Shown: positions 32,281-44,198 of the stretch, in pieces
Numbering within the stretch: the stretch's first letter is position 1
How the letters are laid out: each line of letters starts with the position of its first letter
Assembly (NCBI RefSeq): GCF_963675165.1
Contig: NC_087377.1
Span: forward strand, 1,575,501 to 1,639,500
DNA: 64,000 nt
Origin: Halichondria panicea
Taxonomy: Eukaryota > Porifera > Demospongiae > Suberitida > Halichondriidae
Direction of reading: 5' to 3'
Translations under genes and position numbers: made by a program
The notes under the pieces: generated by a model
The model's input: only the letters and a program-made list of their open reading frames with translations
What the model was told of the DNA's origin: nothing
Database searches by the model: none

Positions 32281-35200
32281 TGATCCCTACCCCAGGGAAA
32301 ACTACTTCTATAATAATGGCTGTTTTGGAAAATTCAGACCTTTCCAAGCCCCCACAACTTCAATTTGGAAACTTTTTTGGGGGATTGCTAGGTAGTAGTT
32401 GGAGCATGCAAAGACTGTATACGTACCCTAGGTTGTTCTAGCTATAAGGACAGAAACATCATAAAGTGAAAAACTGTACCTACTGCCTATAGTGGTAGCT
32501 TGTGTCATAATAATTATAGCCTCAAGTATCAAACAGAAGTGAAATCTCACACTGACAGTAATTAAGACAATCATTTGTCTCTTTTTTGTGTCTTAAATGG
32601 CAATTTTTCCCCTGTGTATAGTGATTAAACCCCGGATAGTTTTCGAGGTGCTAAGTGTTACCTATCCATTTCTCTCTTCTATCTATGGATAAACTACCAC
32701 CTTAAGGCTGTACAATACAATATTACTGTTACTGGTACTAATACAGTATACAGTGTGTACTGTATAGTGACCTTTTTCTGTAGTATCTGCAGTAGGTTTG
32801 AAGGGTTTTTCACAATATCCTGGTCAGGTTTGGCCCTGCTCTTAGTGGAAGGAGGGAACTCGTGCTCACATTCAGGACATTTCTTGCAGCGGATGTGACA
32901 GCTCTCCTCACAGTTAGGACACTTTCTCTGAGTCACTGGCTGGGTACCTGTGTGGACATGTGTGTGTGGGCGTCTGAGTGTGTGTATATACGTGTGTGTG
33001 TGTGTATGTGTGGGTGGGTGTGCGTGTGTGGGCATATAAATGGTAGAGATGAATTAAGATGTACGTGCACATGGGATAAATAAATAATAGTCACTTTTTC
33101 GTTTCTTTGTTGGTGGTGGTCCATTCTCGTCACTCCTGGAGTCAGTGTCTCCAGTCACAGCAGCTGTATAGAGAGAGTAGCTGTATTGGACCACACTGTG
33201 TACTCATGATCCTAGTGAGCTTACATTGTTGTGGTAGAGACTTGAGGTAGTCAGCAATTTCAGTGTGACCATACCGTGTAGCAAGGTCAAGAGGAGTCTC
33301 GTCATCATCGTCAGTTACACCTGAACAACAGTGGGTGTAGAAACAAAGGTATAACACTGCATGGTGGTTGTGTTGTACTCACTGATATCACAGTTGGCCT
33401 TCTCCACCAAGTACTGCACCACATCTTTGTGTCCCCTAAGGCATGCATTGTGGAGAGGGGTCCAGTTGTCATCATCCCTCACACCTGCACATAACACACC
33501 ATACGCTATTAGACACACAATCAAAACACTAATAGTTATAATTATACACAGTCTAATCAACAAAATTAAGTACCATGCAGGGACACTACTTGCAGGTTGT
33601 GTTACGCTCTGTAGCTTGTCATTAATAATTATGGACTTTGAACTTTCGATATCCATTTTAAACACTTATAGTCGATTATATTTACCATTCTGTTCTGCAT
33701 GTCATTTCATGTTGTACATATATAAATTGTAACTGTAATAGTCTGCTAGTACTGTAGCTTGTAGCTTCATTACCATAAAGCTTTAGCACCCGTTGAGTTA
33801 GCAAGTAGTGAACACATACTAAAAGAGGCCATTAAAAGCACAATAGATTATCACACTCACTCTTGGGGTCAACTTTGTGTTGCTCGACTAGTTCCTTCAC
33901 TACACCCATGTTGCCATAGCAACATGCTGCACACAGAAACACGGCTTTGTTTTCATCACCACATGCACAGCCACGGCTCATCAGGTAGTGGGCAACATCC
34001 ATACAACCATCATTATAAACTCCCAGAGCTTTGTCCAGTGGTGACTGCCCCTCATCATCCCTCACATCTGTACATACACACAGTCAAACACAATAGTTAT
34101 CAGGGTGTTTGAGAAAACGTTTGGGCACGCGTAAGCGTCTGATGTTGTATTAATAATGATGATTATGTCATAATTATATCTGATGGTGATGATGTCATTA
34201 TTCTATGGGGGGAAGGTTAATTCACCCTCCCTGCCTCTAAACCAGGGCTGCATCCAGGATTTTAGATCAGGGGGGGCGTTTTGGGCAATTTAAAAATGTA
34301 GGAGGGGCAAAGTCATCAGAATTATTATAATAGCAGTACAAATGAATCTGCCAGATCCTAGGGGGGGTGCGAATTACCCCCTCGCCCCCCCCCCTTAATG
34401 CAGCCCTGTAAACTCTTGGTTAGCTACATACACATTGAATAGGACTGTGTCTAATCAACTGGGAAGAATCGAAAACAAACGATACTAAGTACCATCAAGG
34501 GCGTATGAAGAGAAGAGGGCATGCAACAGCTTGCGAGCAAAAACTGTAAGTGGGCGGTGGAAATTAATGAAGTGACATCTAAAAATAGAGATTTGTGTAA
34601 AGTACATGTGCAGACAATAAATAGATTGAATGCAGTTTTTGCTCGCACGTTGGACAAATAGTAAGTTGAATGCCCTCTTCACTTCATACGCCCTTGATAC
34701 CATGGATACGGTATGGTTGTGTTACACCATGAAGTAGTGAACACATACCGTATAGCGGGTAATTTTCATGGGGTAAAATGTTTTCTTTATTTTCGTGGGC
34801 AAGCTGACCTACATGAATTTTTTACACCACGAAATTACTCGCTATACGGTATTCAAAGAGGGTACATTAAATCATTTACTCACTCTTGGGGTCAACCGTG
34901 TGTAGCTCAACCAGTTCCTTCACCACACCCAGGTTGCCATAGTGACATGCTGCACAGAGTAACTTGGCTTTGTCCTCATCACTACCACAGCCACGGCTCA
35001 TCAGGTAGAGGGAAACATCCACATAATAATCATCATAATCAAGACCTCCCAGAGCTTTGTCCAGTGGTGACTGTCCCTTATCATCCCTCACATCTGTACA
35101 TACACACAGTCAAACACAATAGTTATCAGGGTGTTTGAGAAAATGTTTGGGCGCGCGTAAGCGTCTGATGTTGTATTAATAATGATGATTATGTCATAAT

Positions 35201-38200
35201 TATATCTGATGGTGATGATGTCATTATTCTATGGGGGGAAGGTTAATTCACCCTCCCTGCCTCTAAACCAGGGCTGCATCCAGGATTTTAGATCAGGGGG
35301 GGCGTTTTGGGCAATTTAAAAATGTAGGAGGGGCAAAGTCATCAGAATTATTATAATAGCAGTACAAATGAATCTGCCAGATCCTAGGGGGGGTGCGAAT
35401 TACCCCCTCGCCCCCCCCCCTTAATGCAGCCCTGTAAACTCTTGGTTAGCTACATACACATTGAATAGGACTGTGTCTAATCAACTGGGAAGAATCGAAA
35501 ACAAACGATACTAAGTACCATCAAGGGCGTATGAAGAGAAGAGGGCATGCAACAGCTTGCGAGCAAAAACTGTAAGTGGGCGGTGGAAATTAATGAAGTG
35601 ACATCTAAAAATAGAGATTTGTGTAAAGTACATGTGCAGACAATAAATAGATTGAATGCAGTTTTTGCTCGCACGTTGGACAAATAGTAAGTTGAATGCC
35701 CTCTTCACTTCATACGCCCTTGATACCATGGATACGGTATGGTTGTGTTACACCATGAAGTAGTGAACACATACCGTATAGCAGATAATTTTCATGGGGT
35801 AAAATGTTTTCTTTATTTTCGTGGGCAAGCTGACCTACATGAATTTTTTACACCACGAAATTACTCGCTATACGGTATTCAAAGAGGGTACATTAAATCA
35901 TTTACTCACTCTTGGGGTCAACCGTGTGTAGCTCAACCAGTTCCTTCACCACACCCAGGTTGCCATAGTGACATGCTGCACAGAGTAACTTGGCTTTGTC
36001 CTCGTCACTACCACAGCCACGGCTCATCAGGTAGAGGGAAACATCCACACAACCATCATACAAAGCTTTGTCCAGTGGCGACTGTCCCTTATCATCCCTC
36101 ACATCTGTACATACACACAGTCAAACACAATAGTTATCAGGGTGTTTGAGAAAATGTTTGGGCGCGCGTAAGCGTCTGATGTTGTACTACTAATGATGAT
36201 GACATCATAATTATATCTGATGGTGATGATGTCATTATTCTATGGGGGGAAAAGGTTCACCCCCGCACTAGATGCAAATACAAAACAAACGATACTAAGT
36301 ACCATCAAGGGCAGATAAAGAGAAGAGGGCATGCAACAGCTTGCGAGTAAAAACTGTAAATGGGCGGTGGGAAAGTACAGTAATATCTAATGATATTGTG
36401 TAAAGTACATGTGCAGATAGCTATAAATAGATCGAATACAGTTTTTGCTCGCACGTTGGACTAATAGTGAGTTGCATGCCCTCTTCTCTTCATACACCCT
36501 TGATACCATGGATACGGTATGGTTCATGAAGTAGTGAACACACACCGTATAGCAGGAAATTTTCGTGGGGTAAAATATTTTCTTTATATTCGTGGGCAAA
36601 TTTAATGATTGTCTTACTATCACTATACTAGTGTTCAAGCTGGCGCTGTGCTAATGCCTCTCGCCATGTTTTTGCTTTCGCTCAAAAGTATTAGAGTGTT
36701 ATCTATAATGAATTTTATATTAAAGTTAGCTTATCTATATAAAGTCACTGAGAAGAAAAGACTTATTTACATGCATCTATTGTAAGTTATTATTTTTTGT
36801 ATTATGTGGCTTACCAGGACATCAAGAAAGAAGAAAATTGATTCTTCCAGGATCTGTAGTTCAGTGTATATAATATCTAAGAAGAAAAGACCTGTGTACA
36901 TGCATATTGTTATCTATATTGTTATATGGTAGTGTTTTGTGGCTTACCAGGCCCTCACATATCAAAACATTTTGTCAAATGAATGTAAAAAATATGTAAA
37001 AGTTGTCATCAAACATTTAATCTACAAGTATACAAATGCAGTAAAAAGTGAGACAAAAACACACAATTTGTACTTCAAACACTAAAAAAGAAGGAATTTT
37101 ACCTAGAAATAATTTTAGTTTGCTCTCTATTGTATAATCTAGCTATTACTCTTTCCAATGATACCTCACATGCAGTTTCTACATGAGCTGCATACAGTGT
37201 TTTTCAGGTTTGAAATATAACAGTGATGACAGTTTTACCATTGAATTGCAGTGACTGGAAAGGGACTGTCCCATACTTTACATCATAAATTTTTGTGGGA
37301 AGGGTATTTACCTTTAGTTCGGTGCTAGGCAGCACAAGTAATTCCTAAGGATTCATATGAATGTGGGTTGCCTAGTTTCCTGTTAGTGTTAAGCAGCGTT
37401 AATTTTGCATAAGTGCATGTAAGTAGAGCTAGCTAAAGTTTATTGTGCCAGCTAGACTACTGTATACCTACTGAGGATGACAGATCAGCCCAAGTAACAG
37501 CCAAGGTATACTACTGTAACATAGAGCTGATGTCAAGTTTCCAAGACAAGCAAGGCAAAGCAAAGACAGTGCCCAGGAACTGAAGAAAGCCCCTGAAAAC
37601 TCTCTCCTGGTGGGATTTACCGACACTGACGATCCATCAAGAGATAGTTAACATACACATATTGGATATGATGATGAGTAGAGTAATTATGAATGGAGAG
37701 AATAGCTGGTAGACTTGATGGACTGGATGAAAGTCCGAACAGTGACACTGATAACTGATTACAGACTTAGTTTATTATCTTTTTCATTGTATTTTGAGTT
37801 AGAAACCAAGATTAAAGTATAATCTGGTCTGCAGAAGAAAGGTACAGATGCTAACTTGAATCTATGCTACCTTGTTTGCTAATTACACTGCAGTACTTTT
37901 ATTATTTATTATGAAGAGGAAATGACAAATATGACAAGTTATGACACGAAACGTCACAATTATTGAGTGGGCGGTAACAATTTTAATTTGACATTTCACA
38001 TTGCAATGTTTTGATATGAGACAAAGATGATTCTGCCAGGAGGATCTGGATCTGGATCTTGGATATTATTTTCTCACACATGGGGAATGAGCGCGCATGC
38101 GCATTACATCCACAGGAATAATTAAAGGGTGTGTCCAAAGAGATCAATTTTACAAATGGCTACTGTACTGCTAGCTAGCTGTTTTAACAGATATTTTCTG

Positions 38201-39661
38201 AGTATTGTAGCTAACAAAAAGCTAGCGCTTTAGTGCAAGGCTAACTCATATGTTGAATAGAAAGTTTGTGCGGACAGATGATGCTATGAAAGATTCTGAA
38301 GAGACTGCAACAGCCTTCAATGTGAGTCAAACTAGCCATAACTCGAGAAAGAAGCTTTAGTTTGCTAATCCACGAATCAAAATCCAAGAGAACGTGGCTA
38401 GAAGCCTATAAAAGCTGTTAGTTTTCGTCGCATTGTAACCGTTGAGCAGTTATAGCTGGAATACACACACACACACACAGACAGACACACACACAGTCAG
38501 CTTTACCGTATCCCTCGTGCGGCTACGCCTCGAGGCATAAAAAGCTTAACTTGCAGTTCCATACAATACTTGAGACCATAATTTTTATGAGACACGTACA
38601 GTACACTAGCTACTTAGTTAGACAGTTCTAGCTATGTATAGGATTTCTTTTTACAGCCATAAAAACTTGTTTTCCCAACGGATAGTTTCTAAATTAAGCC
38701 ACACCCCCATGCACAAAAGTAGACGTTTTGACGTCCGTTTCCAATCCCTCTCTCTTTTATCTATGATCTCACCAACATCCATCTTCTTCTCCTCCACCAG
38801 ATACTGTACCACGTCTATACTTCCTCCCCCACAAGCCCAGTGAAGATGAGTCTTGTTATCCTTATCCCTCACATCTGTTGTGGAACAGAGCACTAACACA
38901 GATATTATTGTGGCGACCAGAAAAAACATATCCAGGAACTTCAACTAAGCCATGAAAATTTCATGTATTATCATACGTAAAGGCGTAAGTAATACTAGGT
39001 ACATCGCAAATGTAAAAAAATAGTGAAAAAGTACGGTTATAATTATTATTATAATTTATTTAATATCAATACACAAACAAAATAACAACTACTTACCAGT
39101 GCTAAATCCAAGCTCGCGGAAAAAGTACTTGACCACCTCTTTGTCACCTCCCCAGCATGCCCAGTGAAATGGAATCAAGTTAGGCCACCCACCAGCTTCA
39201 TCAGTACGAGCTCCATGAGTAACAAGTGTCTTCACAATCTCAAGGTAGCCCCTCCAGCAAGCCCTGTGTAATGGAGGCTCCTTACCCACCCACTCGTCAC
39301 TCCAGTAGAGCTGGTGGTTGGGGTCTGCCCCCTGTCCCAACAGGGACCGCACTTTGATGACGTCATTATTGAGTACAGCCCAGTATAAGTCCTCGGCTAG
39401 CTTCTTTTGAGCACTGTACAAAATAGATGGTTGGGGGGTCAGTCATACAGAGAATTACTTGATATGTGTATATAGTTTATACAAGTGACACCATGCACAT
39501 ATCCAGCTGTCACTTTGCTGTTACAGTGTTCCACCTCTGATCATAGCCAGCTCTGATCTACTAATGGAATGAGTCTCCCTCCATGCAATCACAAGGTGCT
39601 ACCATGAGTAGTAATTATAGTCTACATCATTGTTCACTTACTCTGAATCTTGTTCAGCCAT
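31386..39661 (-). CDS. ankyrin-repeat protein with zinc-ribbon and low-complexity tail
   Basis: Eleven exons splice in frame from ATG (39661) to TAG: 39661-39642, 39413-39097, 38874-38773, 36104-35910, 35093-34884, 34067-33861, 33484-33383, 33320-33225, 33163-33095, 32947-32772 and 32189-31386; total 2298 bp, about 765 residues. About 12 ankyrin repeats: three in exon 2 (EPPLHRACWRGYLEIVKTL, IPFHWACWGGDKEVVKYFF), one in exon 3 (THLHWACGGGSIDVVQYLVE), pairs in exons 4-6 (GQSPLDKAL...YLMSRGC; LLCAACHYGNLGVVKELVE) and one each in exons 7 and 8. Exon 9 is basic (TKKRK). Exon 10 holds a CxxC zinc-ribbon (KCPNCEESCHIRCKKCPECE) resembling UPF0547/C16orf87. Exon 11 is Ser/Thr/Pro-rich. Internal exons are phase 1 and nearly modular. 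Exons 4-6 lie in tandem repeats. No signal peptide, so intracellular scaffold is inferred; TKKRK could be a nuclear signal. Confidence 0.88.
32191..32279. repeat. TG microsatellite abutting splice acceptor
   Basis: About 45 TG units with a few CG interruptions. On the minus strand this is a (CA)n tract ending in CACAG, which is the acceptor of ankyrin-gene exon 11. Confidence 0.9.
34243..34408. mobile_element. hAT-like MITE, first copy
   Basis: Inverted ends CAGGGCTGCATCCAGGAT and TTAATGCAGCCCTG around G-rich and C-rich arms. CAGGG termini suggest hAT affinity; the flanks CTCTAAAC/TAAACTCT do not give a clear 8-bp duplication. It is copied at 35269-35434 by the tandem exon-intron duplication. 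Confidence 0.65.
34748..34849. mobile_element. CCGTATAGCGGG MITE with TA target, first copy
   Basis: CCGTATAGCGGGTAATTTTC ... CCACGAAATTACTCGCTATACGG, 102 bp, flanked by TA on both sides. The paralogous intron at 33811-33830 (GAACACATACTAAAAGAGG) shows the approximate empty site, supporting a 2-bp TA duplication. The second copy, 35774-35875, came with the tandem duplication. Confidence 0.8.
35269..35434. mobile_element. hAT-like MITE, second copy
   Basis: Exact positional repeat (offset 1026 bp) of 34243-34408. Confidence 0.65.
35774..35875. mobile_element. CCGTATAGCGGG MITE, second copy
   Basis: Offset 1026 bp from 34748-34849, with one change (GCGGG to GCAGA). Confidence 0.8.
36601..38772. 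other. large ankyrin-gene intron, probably holding a decayed transposon
   Basis: No exon found. TCACATATCAAAACATTTTG (36955) reappears inverted near 38000 (CAATGTTTTGATATGAG), and AAGAAGAAAAGAC..TTACATGCAT recurs directly at 36752 and 36880. At 38505-38540 a TACCGTATCCCTCGTGCGGC motif borders a CA/CAGA microsatellite (38462-38496). Confidence 0.4.
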
Positions 39662-39945
39662 TGAAGCTTCTTTCAAACTCTGTCAAATTCGCCCCTCAGT
39701 AAACAAAGCAAATTAAGTGCCACACCCTCTTTTTGTATTTCAAGGGTCTTTAAGCTTCCGGCCATAAAAACTTAATTACTCTTTCAACAAAGATATTGCA
39801 TATGAAGTAAAGCACTGAACATCATTTATAATAATTATACCGACACAGTCAATAGTCAAGTCATGTGATCGATCCTACTACACACAAAACAACACTTATA
39901 AATAATAATTATACTAAACAGACGGAAAAATAAAATATTAAAAAT

Positions 39946-40827
39946 TCAGCTAAAAGGAACTGCTTCAAATTGATCTACAGTTGTCATTGTCGCCATAACC
40001 TTTGAACCCTCTCCAAAGGGGGGTGCTCCAAACAAATCTCGTCTTGCATTGTTAGCAGTATTATAAGAGGGCAGGTAGAGGAACGTCCGTCAAAATTAAT
40101 GGAGTGCTACCAAAGTCATCCGTAGGAAATGGACTGCCAGTCTGTGAGGTGTGTGTGTGTGTGTGTGTGTGGGTGTGGAGTGTGTGTGTGAGCAGGGTGT
40201 CATACAGGATTTTGAAGTAGAAGGGGGAAATGTTGCTAAAAAAAGGTCAACTGTTTCAATACCCTGTTATTGTAAAATTGCCAGCTATGGAGACTCAGTC
40301 ATACAACTAGTACTCATTTTAGAGGAGGGATATCCCCTCCCCCCCCCCCCCCCCCGGGCCCTGTATAACACCCTGGTGAGTGTGTGTGTGAGAGATCGAG
40401 TGAACACATGTGAGGGATGGGAGTGAACACATGTGAGGGGTGGGAGGTTCGGAGTCTGTCTATTGTGGTCACCCTCTATAATACAGCCAGGTTTAATAAG
40501 GGACCCAGAGTCAGCCTCTGCCCAGCCTAGGGGCCACCACAATAAACATTCTGTATAATTATAAGGCCATGCAAAGTCAATTTGAAGTCTCTCGGGCTCT
40601 CGCACTTGGAAATTGGCAAGTCAAATATCACGTGACCTCAGCACTAGAAAAAAATATTTGTATTGTTTTTTTTTATAATAATTATTGACTAAAATTAAAA
40701 CATCTGCTTATTGAGGAAGTTATGTGTTTCAATTTACGTATAATAATCACCTCCTTAATCTGCTTGCTAATTGCCTAAGGCAAGTAGTGAGAAAATAAAC
40801 ACTTAATTAATTTAACGCCCACTCACA

Positions 40828-40866
<39 letters not shown>

Positions 40867-42303
40867 ACTCACCACTGTGGTCAGGTTGGTCTCTGATCCT
40901 ATTCTTTGTGGAGTGAACGGGACATAACCAAAAGTCCACTGTCTACGCTCTAATGAATCCTGCATTCTGATTGGACGGCTTCAGATTCGATACTCGTTGT
41001 TGCCATGGCGAATTTGACCAGCGACCTCTTCCGAGGTCGATCTTGAGATCAAATGGTTGTCGTGGTAACTGCTGTAGCAATAATGTTAATGGGGGGTGAC
41101 AGTAACGGAGAGTTTTGATTGGTTGGTTGGTTTCTTAGCAACAGAACAAGCTTTTTTTTGGAGAAGGGAGAGTATTTGGCGGACAAGGGGAACGCTGTGT
41201 GGAGATAATTATAAATTATGGTGAATAATAACTAATACTTACACAATTTTTACACTGAATGTCCTATAATTATTAGCAGGCCACCCTCTATATTACAGCC
41301 AGGTTAATGGGTCCCAAAGTCTCCATAGCATGTGCTTGGACCTGTGTTAGCAGACCACCCTCTATAATACAGCCAGGTTAATGGGCCCCAAAGTCTCCAT
41401 AGCATGTGCTTGGACCTGTGTTAGCAGACCACCCTCTATAATACAGCCAGGTTAATGGCCCCCAAAGTCTCCATAGCATGTGTTTGGACCTGTGTTAGCA
41501 GACCACCCTCTATAATACAGCCAGGTTAATGGGCCCCAAAGTCTCCATAGCATGTGTTTGGACCTGTGTTAGCAGGCCACCGTCTATAATACAGCCAGGT
41601 TAATAGGCCCCAAAGTCTCCATAGCATGTGTTTGGACCTGTGTTAGCAGGCCACCCTCTATAATACAGCCAGGTTAATGTTCCCCAAAGTCTCCATAGCA
41701 TGTGTTTGGACCTGTGTTAGCAGACCACCCTCTATAATACAGCCACTGTTGGTCTACCCACCACTATACATACACAGGGTATACTAATAGTAAGGTACTC
41801 ACACAGACATTAGTGACATGGTTGGTGGTTCCTGTGATCCTGGACACCACCTCACACACTTGCCAGATACTGGGACACAGCTCAGGGTCAGAGGTTAACA
41901 GGTAGCCTACAAGGGAGGGGGAGAATACACGTATCATTAGAGCAATACACTTAAGGATGGCAGAGTATCATAGCACCTGTAGCTAGTGTGTGTTCTTAAA
42001 TATAATTAGCTCTGAAAAAACAGGTCCAGTTCACAAAGAAAAAAACCCACTTTATGATAACTCGGTTTTATACGTATACCAGTGGTACTGGTGACATTTA
42101 CTATAAGATGTATGTGTGTGTGTGTGTGAGGGGGTGGAGGGTGTGTGTGTGTGTGTGTGTGTGCATGTACCTATGAAGTTGTGCAGGTCTTGTGTGTAGG
42201 GAGAGTCTTCAGGAATGCTGTACTGAGCACTGACTATGGCTAGAGGGTTGTCACCAAATGGAGTATCCATGAAGCACAGCTTGAACAGTAGTACGCCCAG
42301 TGC
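39946..42303 (-). CDS. NAK-family (AAK1/BIKE-like) kinase, C-lobe and tail exons, copy B
   Basis: Exons 42303-42171 and 41906-41803 match copy A (subdomains IX-XI; MDTPFGDNPLAIVSAQYSIP). Downstream, beyond a 74-bp array lying in the intron, are 40959-40873 (acceptor ATGCAG; DSLERRQWTFGYVPFTPQRI...TNLTTV; donor GTGAGT; 29 codons, phase 0) and 40141-39946. The latter begins TGSPFPTDDFGSTPLILTDV and, after a one-base frame slip near 40065, continues SYNTANNARRDLFGAPPFGE...DQFEAVPFS and stop. Two D-x-FG-x-PF-like motifs recall the adaptor-binding tails of AAK1/BMP2K (inference). The slip could be a real mutation or a sequence error. The gene ends 285 bp upstream of the ankyrin gene start on the same strand. 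N-lobe exons not found; mammalian relatives have a longer linker. Confidence 0.75.
40193..40375. mobile_element. hAT-like MITE in kinase intron
   Basis: Ends CAGGGTGTCATACAGG and CCCTGTATAACACCCTG with a C-run centre; it sits in TG repeats, so the target duplication cannot be judged. Confidence 0.65.
41277..41752. repeat. 74-bp minisatellite, copy B, about 6 units
   Basis: Same unit as 1-1013 and the left end of copy-B homology. An orphan partial unit (CACCCTCTATAATACAGCCA) lies at about 40469-40488, some 800 bp to the left, so the repeat flanks kinase exon 40959-40873 on both sides. Confidence 0.93.
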
Positions 42304-42883
42304 CTGTGTGTGGGCAGGTGTGTGTTGTGTGAGGGTGTGATGATAATTATGGGTATTCAGTGTTCATTGAGAGCTTTCAAATGACTACCACTTAACATGG
42401 TTCAGTAAACGTGATTCAAGGAAATTCTCCACTCATCCCCACATTCCACAGTCTTACACAGACAGACCACATTCACAAAATGCAAACCTTATTACAAAAA
42501 ACATAAGTCAACCACTAGCTACAGTGTACACAGTGGGACCACCCATAAACCCCTTTCAGCCTTGTTTCCCAGTAAACATAATCATTGCTCAGATCCTCCC
42601 CCTTTTCAGAGAGGTGTCACATTCCACCCCTTTCACAGTACACAAAGCAATTTGGTTGAATGTCATTGAAAGGTCATAATTAGTGAAAGGTCACCTCCAA
42701 TAGTACTGCCACATGTCCATCCATACATGCATGGATAAATAATTACACCATACTGTAGTTTAAAATACAATGACAAATGAAACCTCTCAGCCCATGCCAA
42801 CTCAGCTAGCATATGGTTGCTCAATATTGACCTCCCTCCACCAAAGGTCTAATACATTGCTACAAGTCATCAACCATCTTTAC
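42304..42883. other. non-coding stretch, copy B equivalent of 1559-2149
   Basis: Contains the orphan 45-bp unit at about 42504-42543. No gene seen. Confidence 0.6.
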
Positions 42884-43136
42884 CTGCACTTCCAGAGTTG
42901 AGCCAGCCTCCAGCTCATCAGTGTATGCATGGACTAACACACTAGAGCAATATCAGCAATCCCATCAAACTGCAGTCTGAAGGTGTACTCCATGCAGTGT
43001 ATAGTTGCCCTCGTGCAGGGGTAGGCTGTAGAGTGGTCCCAGCTGGCAGTCCATCCACCAATATCACATTGATACTGCCCTTGTCATGAGTACACCAGTA
43101 CAGCCTCTGGACCATAGATGAGAGGAGGGAAGTTAG
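42884..43136 (-). pseudogene. decayed exon of unknown protein, copy B
   Basis: Counterpart of 2150-2402, 253 bp, with acceptor ATACAG and donor GTAAAG. The middle frame DKGSINVILVDGLPAGTT stays open longer here (CGA for TGA) but still hits a stop before the donor. Confidence 0.4.
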
Positions 43137-43427
43137 CTGTATAGGTAAAGTTGACATGCAGTTAGCAATTGCAATAAGTATATACCCAAGTGGACTAAGT
43201 GGTGGTTTTAGAGGGCAGTACCTTGACCTTGTATAAGCCCTTATACCTGCACATACTCTTTCCTCAGATCAGGACATGAATTCTTGTGTACCATTGGGTA
43301 CATTGCTAAACCTCACATGAACAATCTCCTACAACTGAGATAAGCTAATTGCAAACCACATTAGTTATTATACACGTACTTGTATTATAGCCGACAATAA
43401 CACACATAATTATACGTATCTTCACAG

Positions 43428-43607
43428 CCCAACACTGCGTATACACTCTACGTATATGGAACAGATAACGAACATGCAAGCCTCTTATCAAACTTTATAT
43501 TTCTCACAAGTTATGATGCAGGATGATGCTGCCCACCCGGGGTACCTGTGTAGGGCTGAGGAATTGATGGACACAATAAAGACAATAGACTACCATCATG
43601 CACGCAG
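43428..43607 (+). CDS. candidate internal exon, unknown product, copy B
   Basis: No difference from 2825-3004 that I can see, including both splice signals. Product unknown. Confidence 0.3.
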
Positions 43608-43855
43608 GTACACTACCACCCACTCCACTCATCACACACCACCCACTACATTAGTAATGTATGAGTACGCAATGGGGGACCATACATTACAACAAAGGGA
43701 GCTAGAGAGCTAGTCCATAGATAAAGTATCTGGGTCCACTCAATAAGACCTGACACTACTCACCCTAGCATTGTCCAGCTCCCTCTGCAGACTAGCCACC
43801 ATATCCACCAACATTTATCAGGACTGCAATGCATGATCCTCCATCGTTCGCGCTC

Positions 43856-43905
43856 TAGCCTCGAGACCAGCCGTTTGTTATAAGGAAAGGTTGATCTCGA
43901 GGCTA
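43856..43905. mobile_element. TAGCCTC fold-back element, 50 bp, copy B
   Basis: Orthologue of 3253-3302, one base different (GGTTGATCTCGAGGCTA). Confidence 0.85.
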
Positions 43906-44198
43906 CTCGCGCTCATGCCTGCCTTCTCTGATCAAGGCTATGTGGTTAACAAGAAGCTGCAACTGAAGTGATCCCGTACCCAACAACAATGGTAAAGGGT
44001 CACTAAACTAGAAAGCTGAAATGAAATTTTGCCAAAAAAGTATAAAAATAGAAGGTGATGGTATATATACATGTATACACACACACACAGGACACAGAGC
44101 ATTATAATAGTCAGTACTTATAGTCAACACAGAGTCAGTTCTTTACTTGACATTCTTGCATGCTTCTTCACTTGACATCAGTTCTTTATTCGTCCCTT

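Larger units (their letters stand above)
33861..36600. repeat. tandem exon-intron triplication within the ankyrin gene
   Basis: Three direct units, each one ankyrin exon plus its 5' intron: 33861-34883, 34884-35909 (1026 bp) and 35910 to about 36600. The first two introns are almost identical, sharing even the MITE at 34243/35269 and the 34451/35477 sequence; the third is shorter and more diverged. The exons differ by small in-frame changes (195, 210 and 207 bp). Confidence 0.9.

Noticed and set aside
34451-34703. Minus-strand frames repeated at 35477-35729
   Set aside because: They lie in ankyrin-gene introns inside the 1026-bp tandem repeat and have no splice support.
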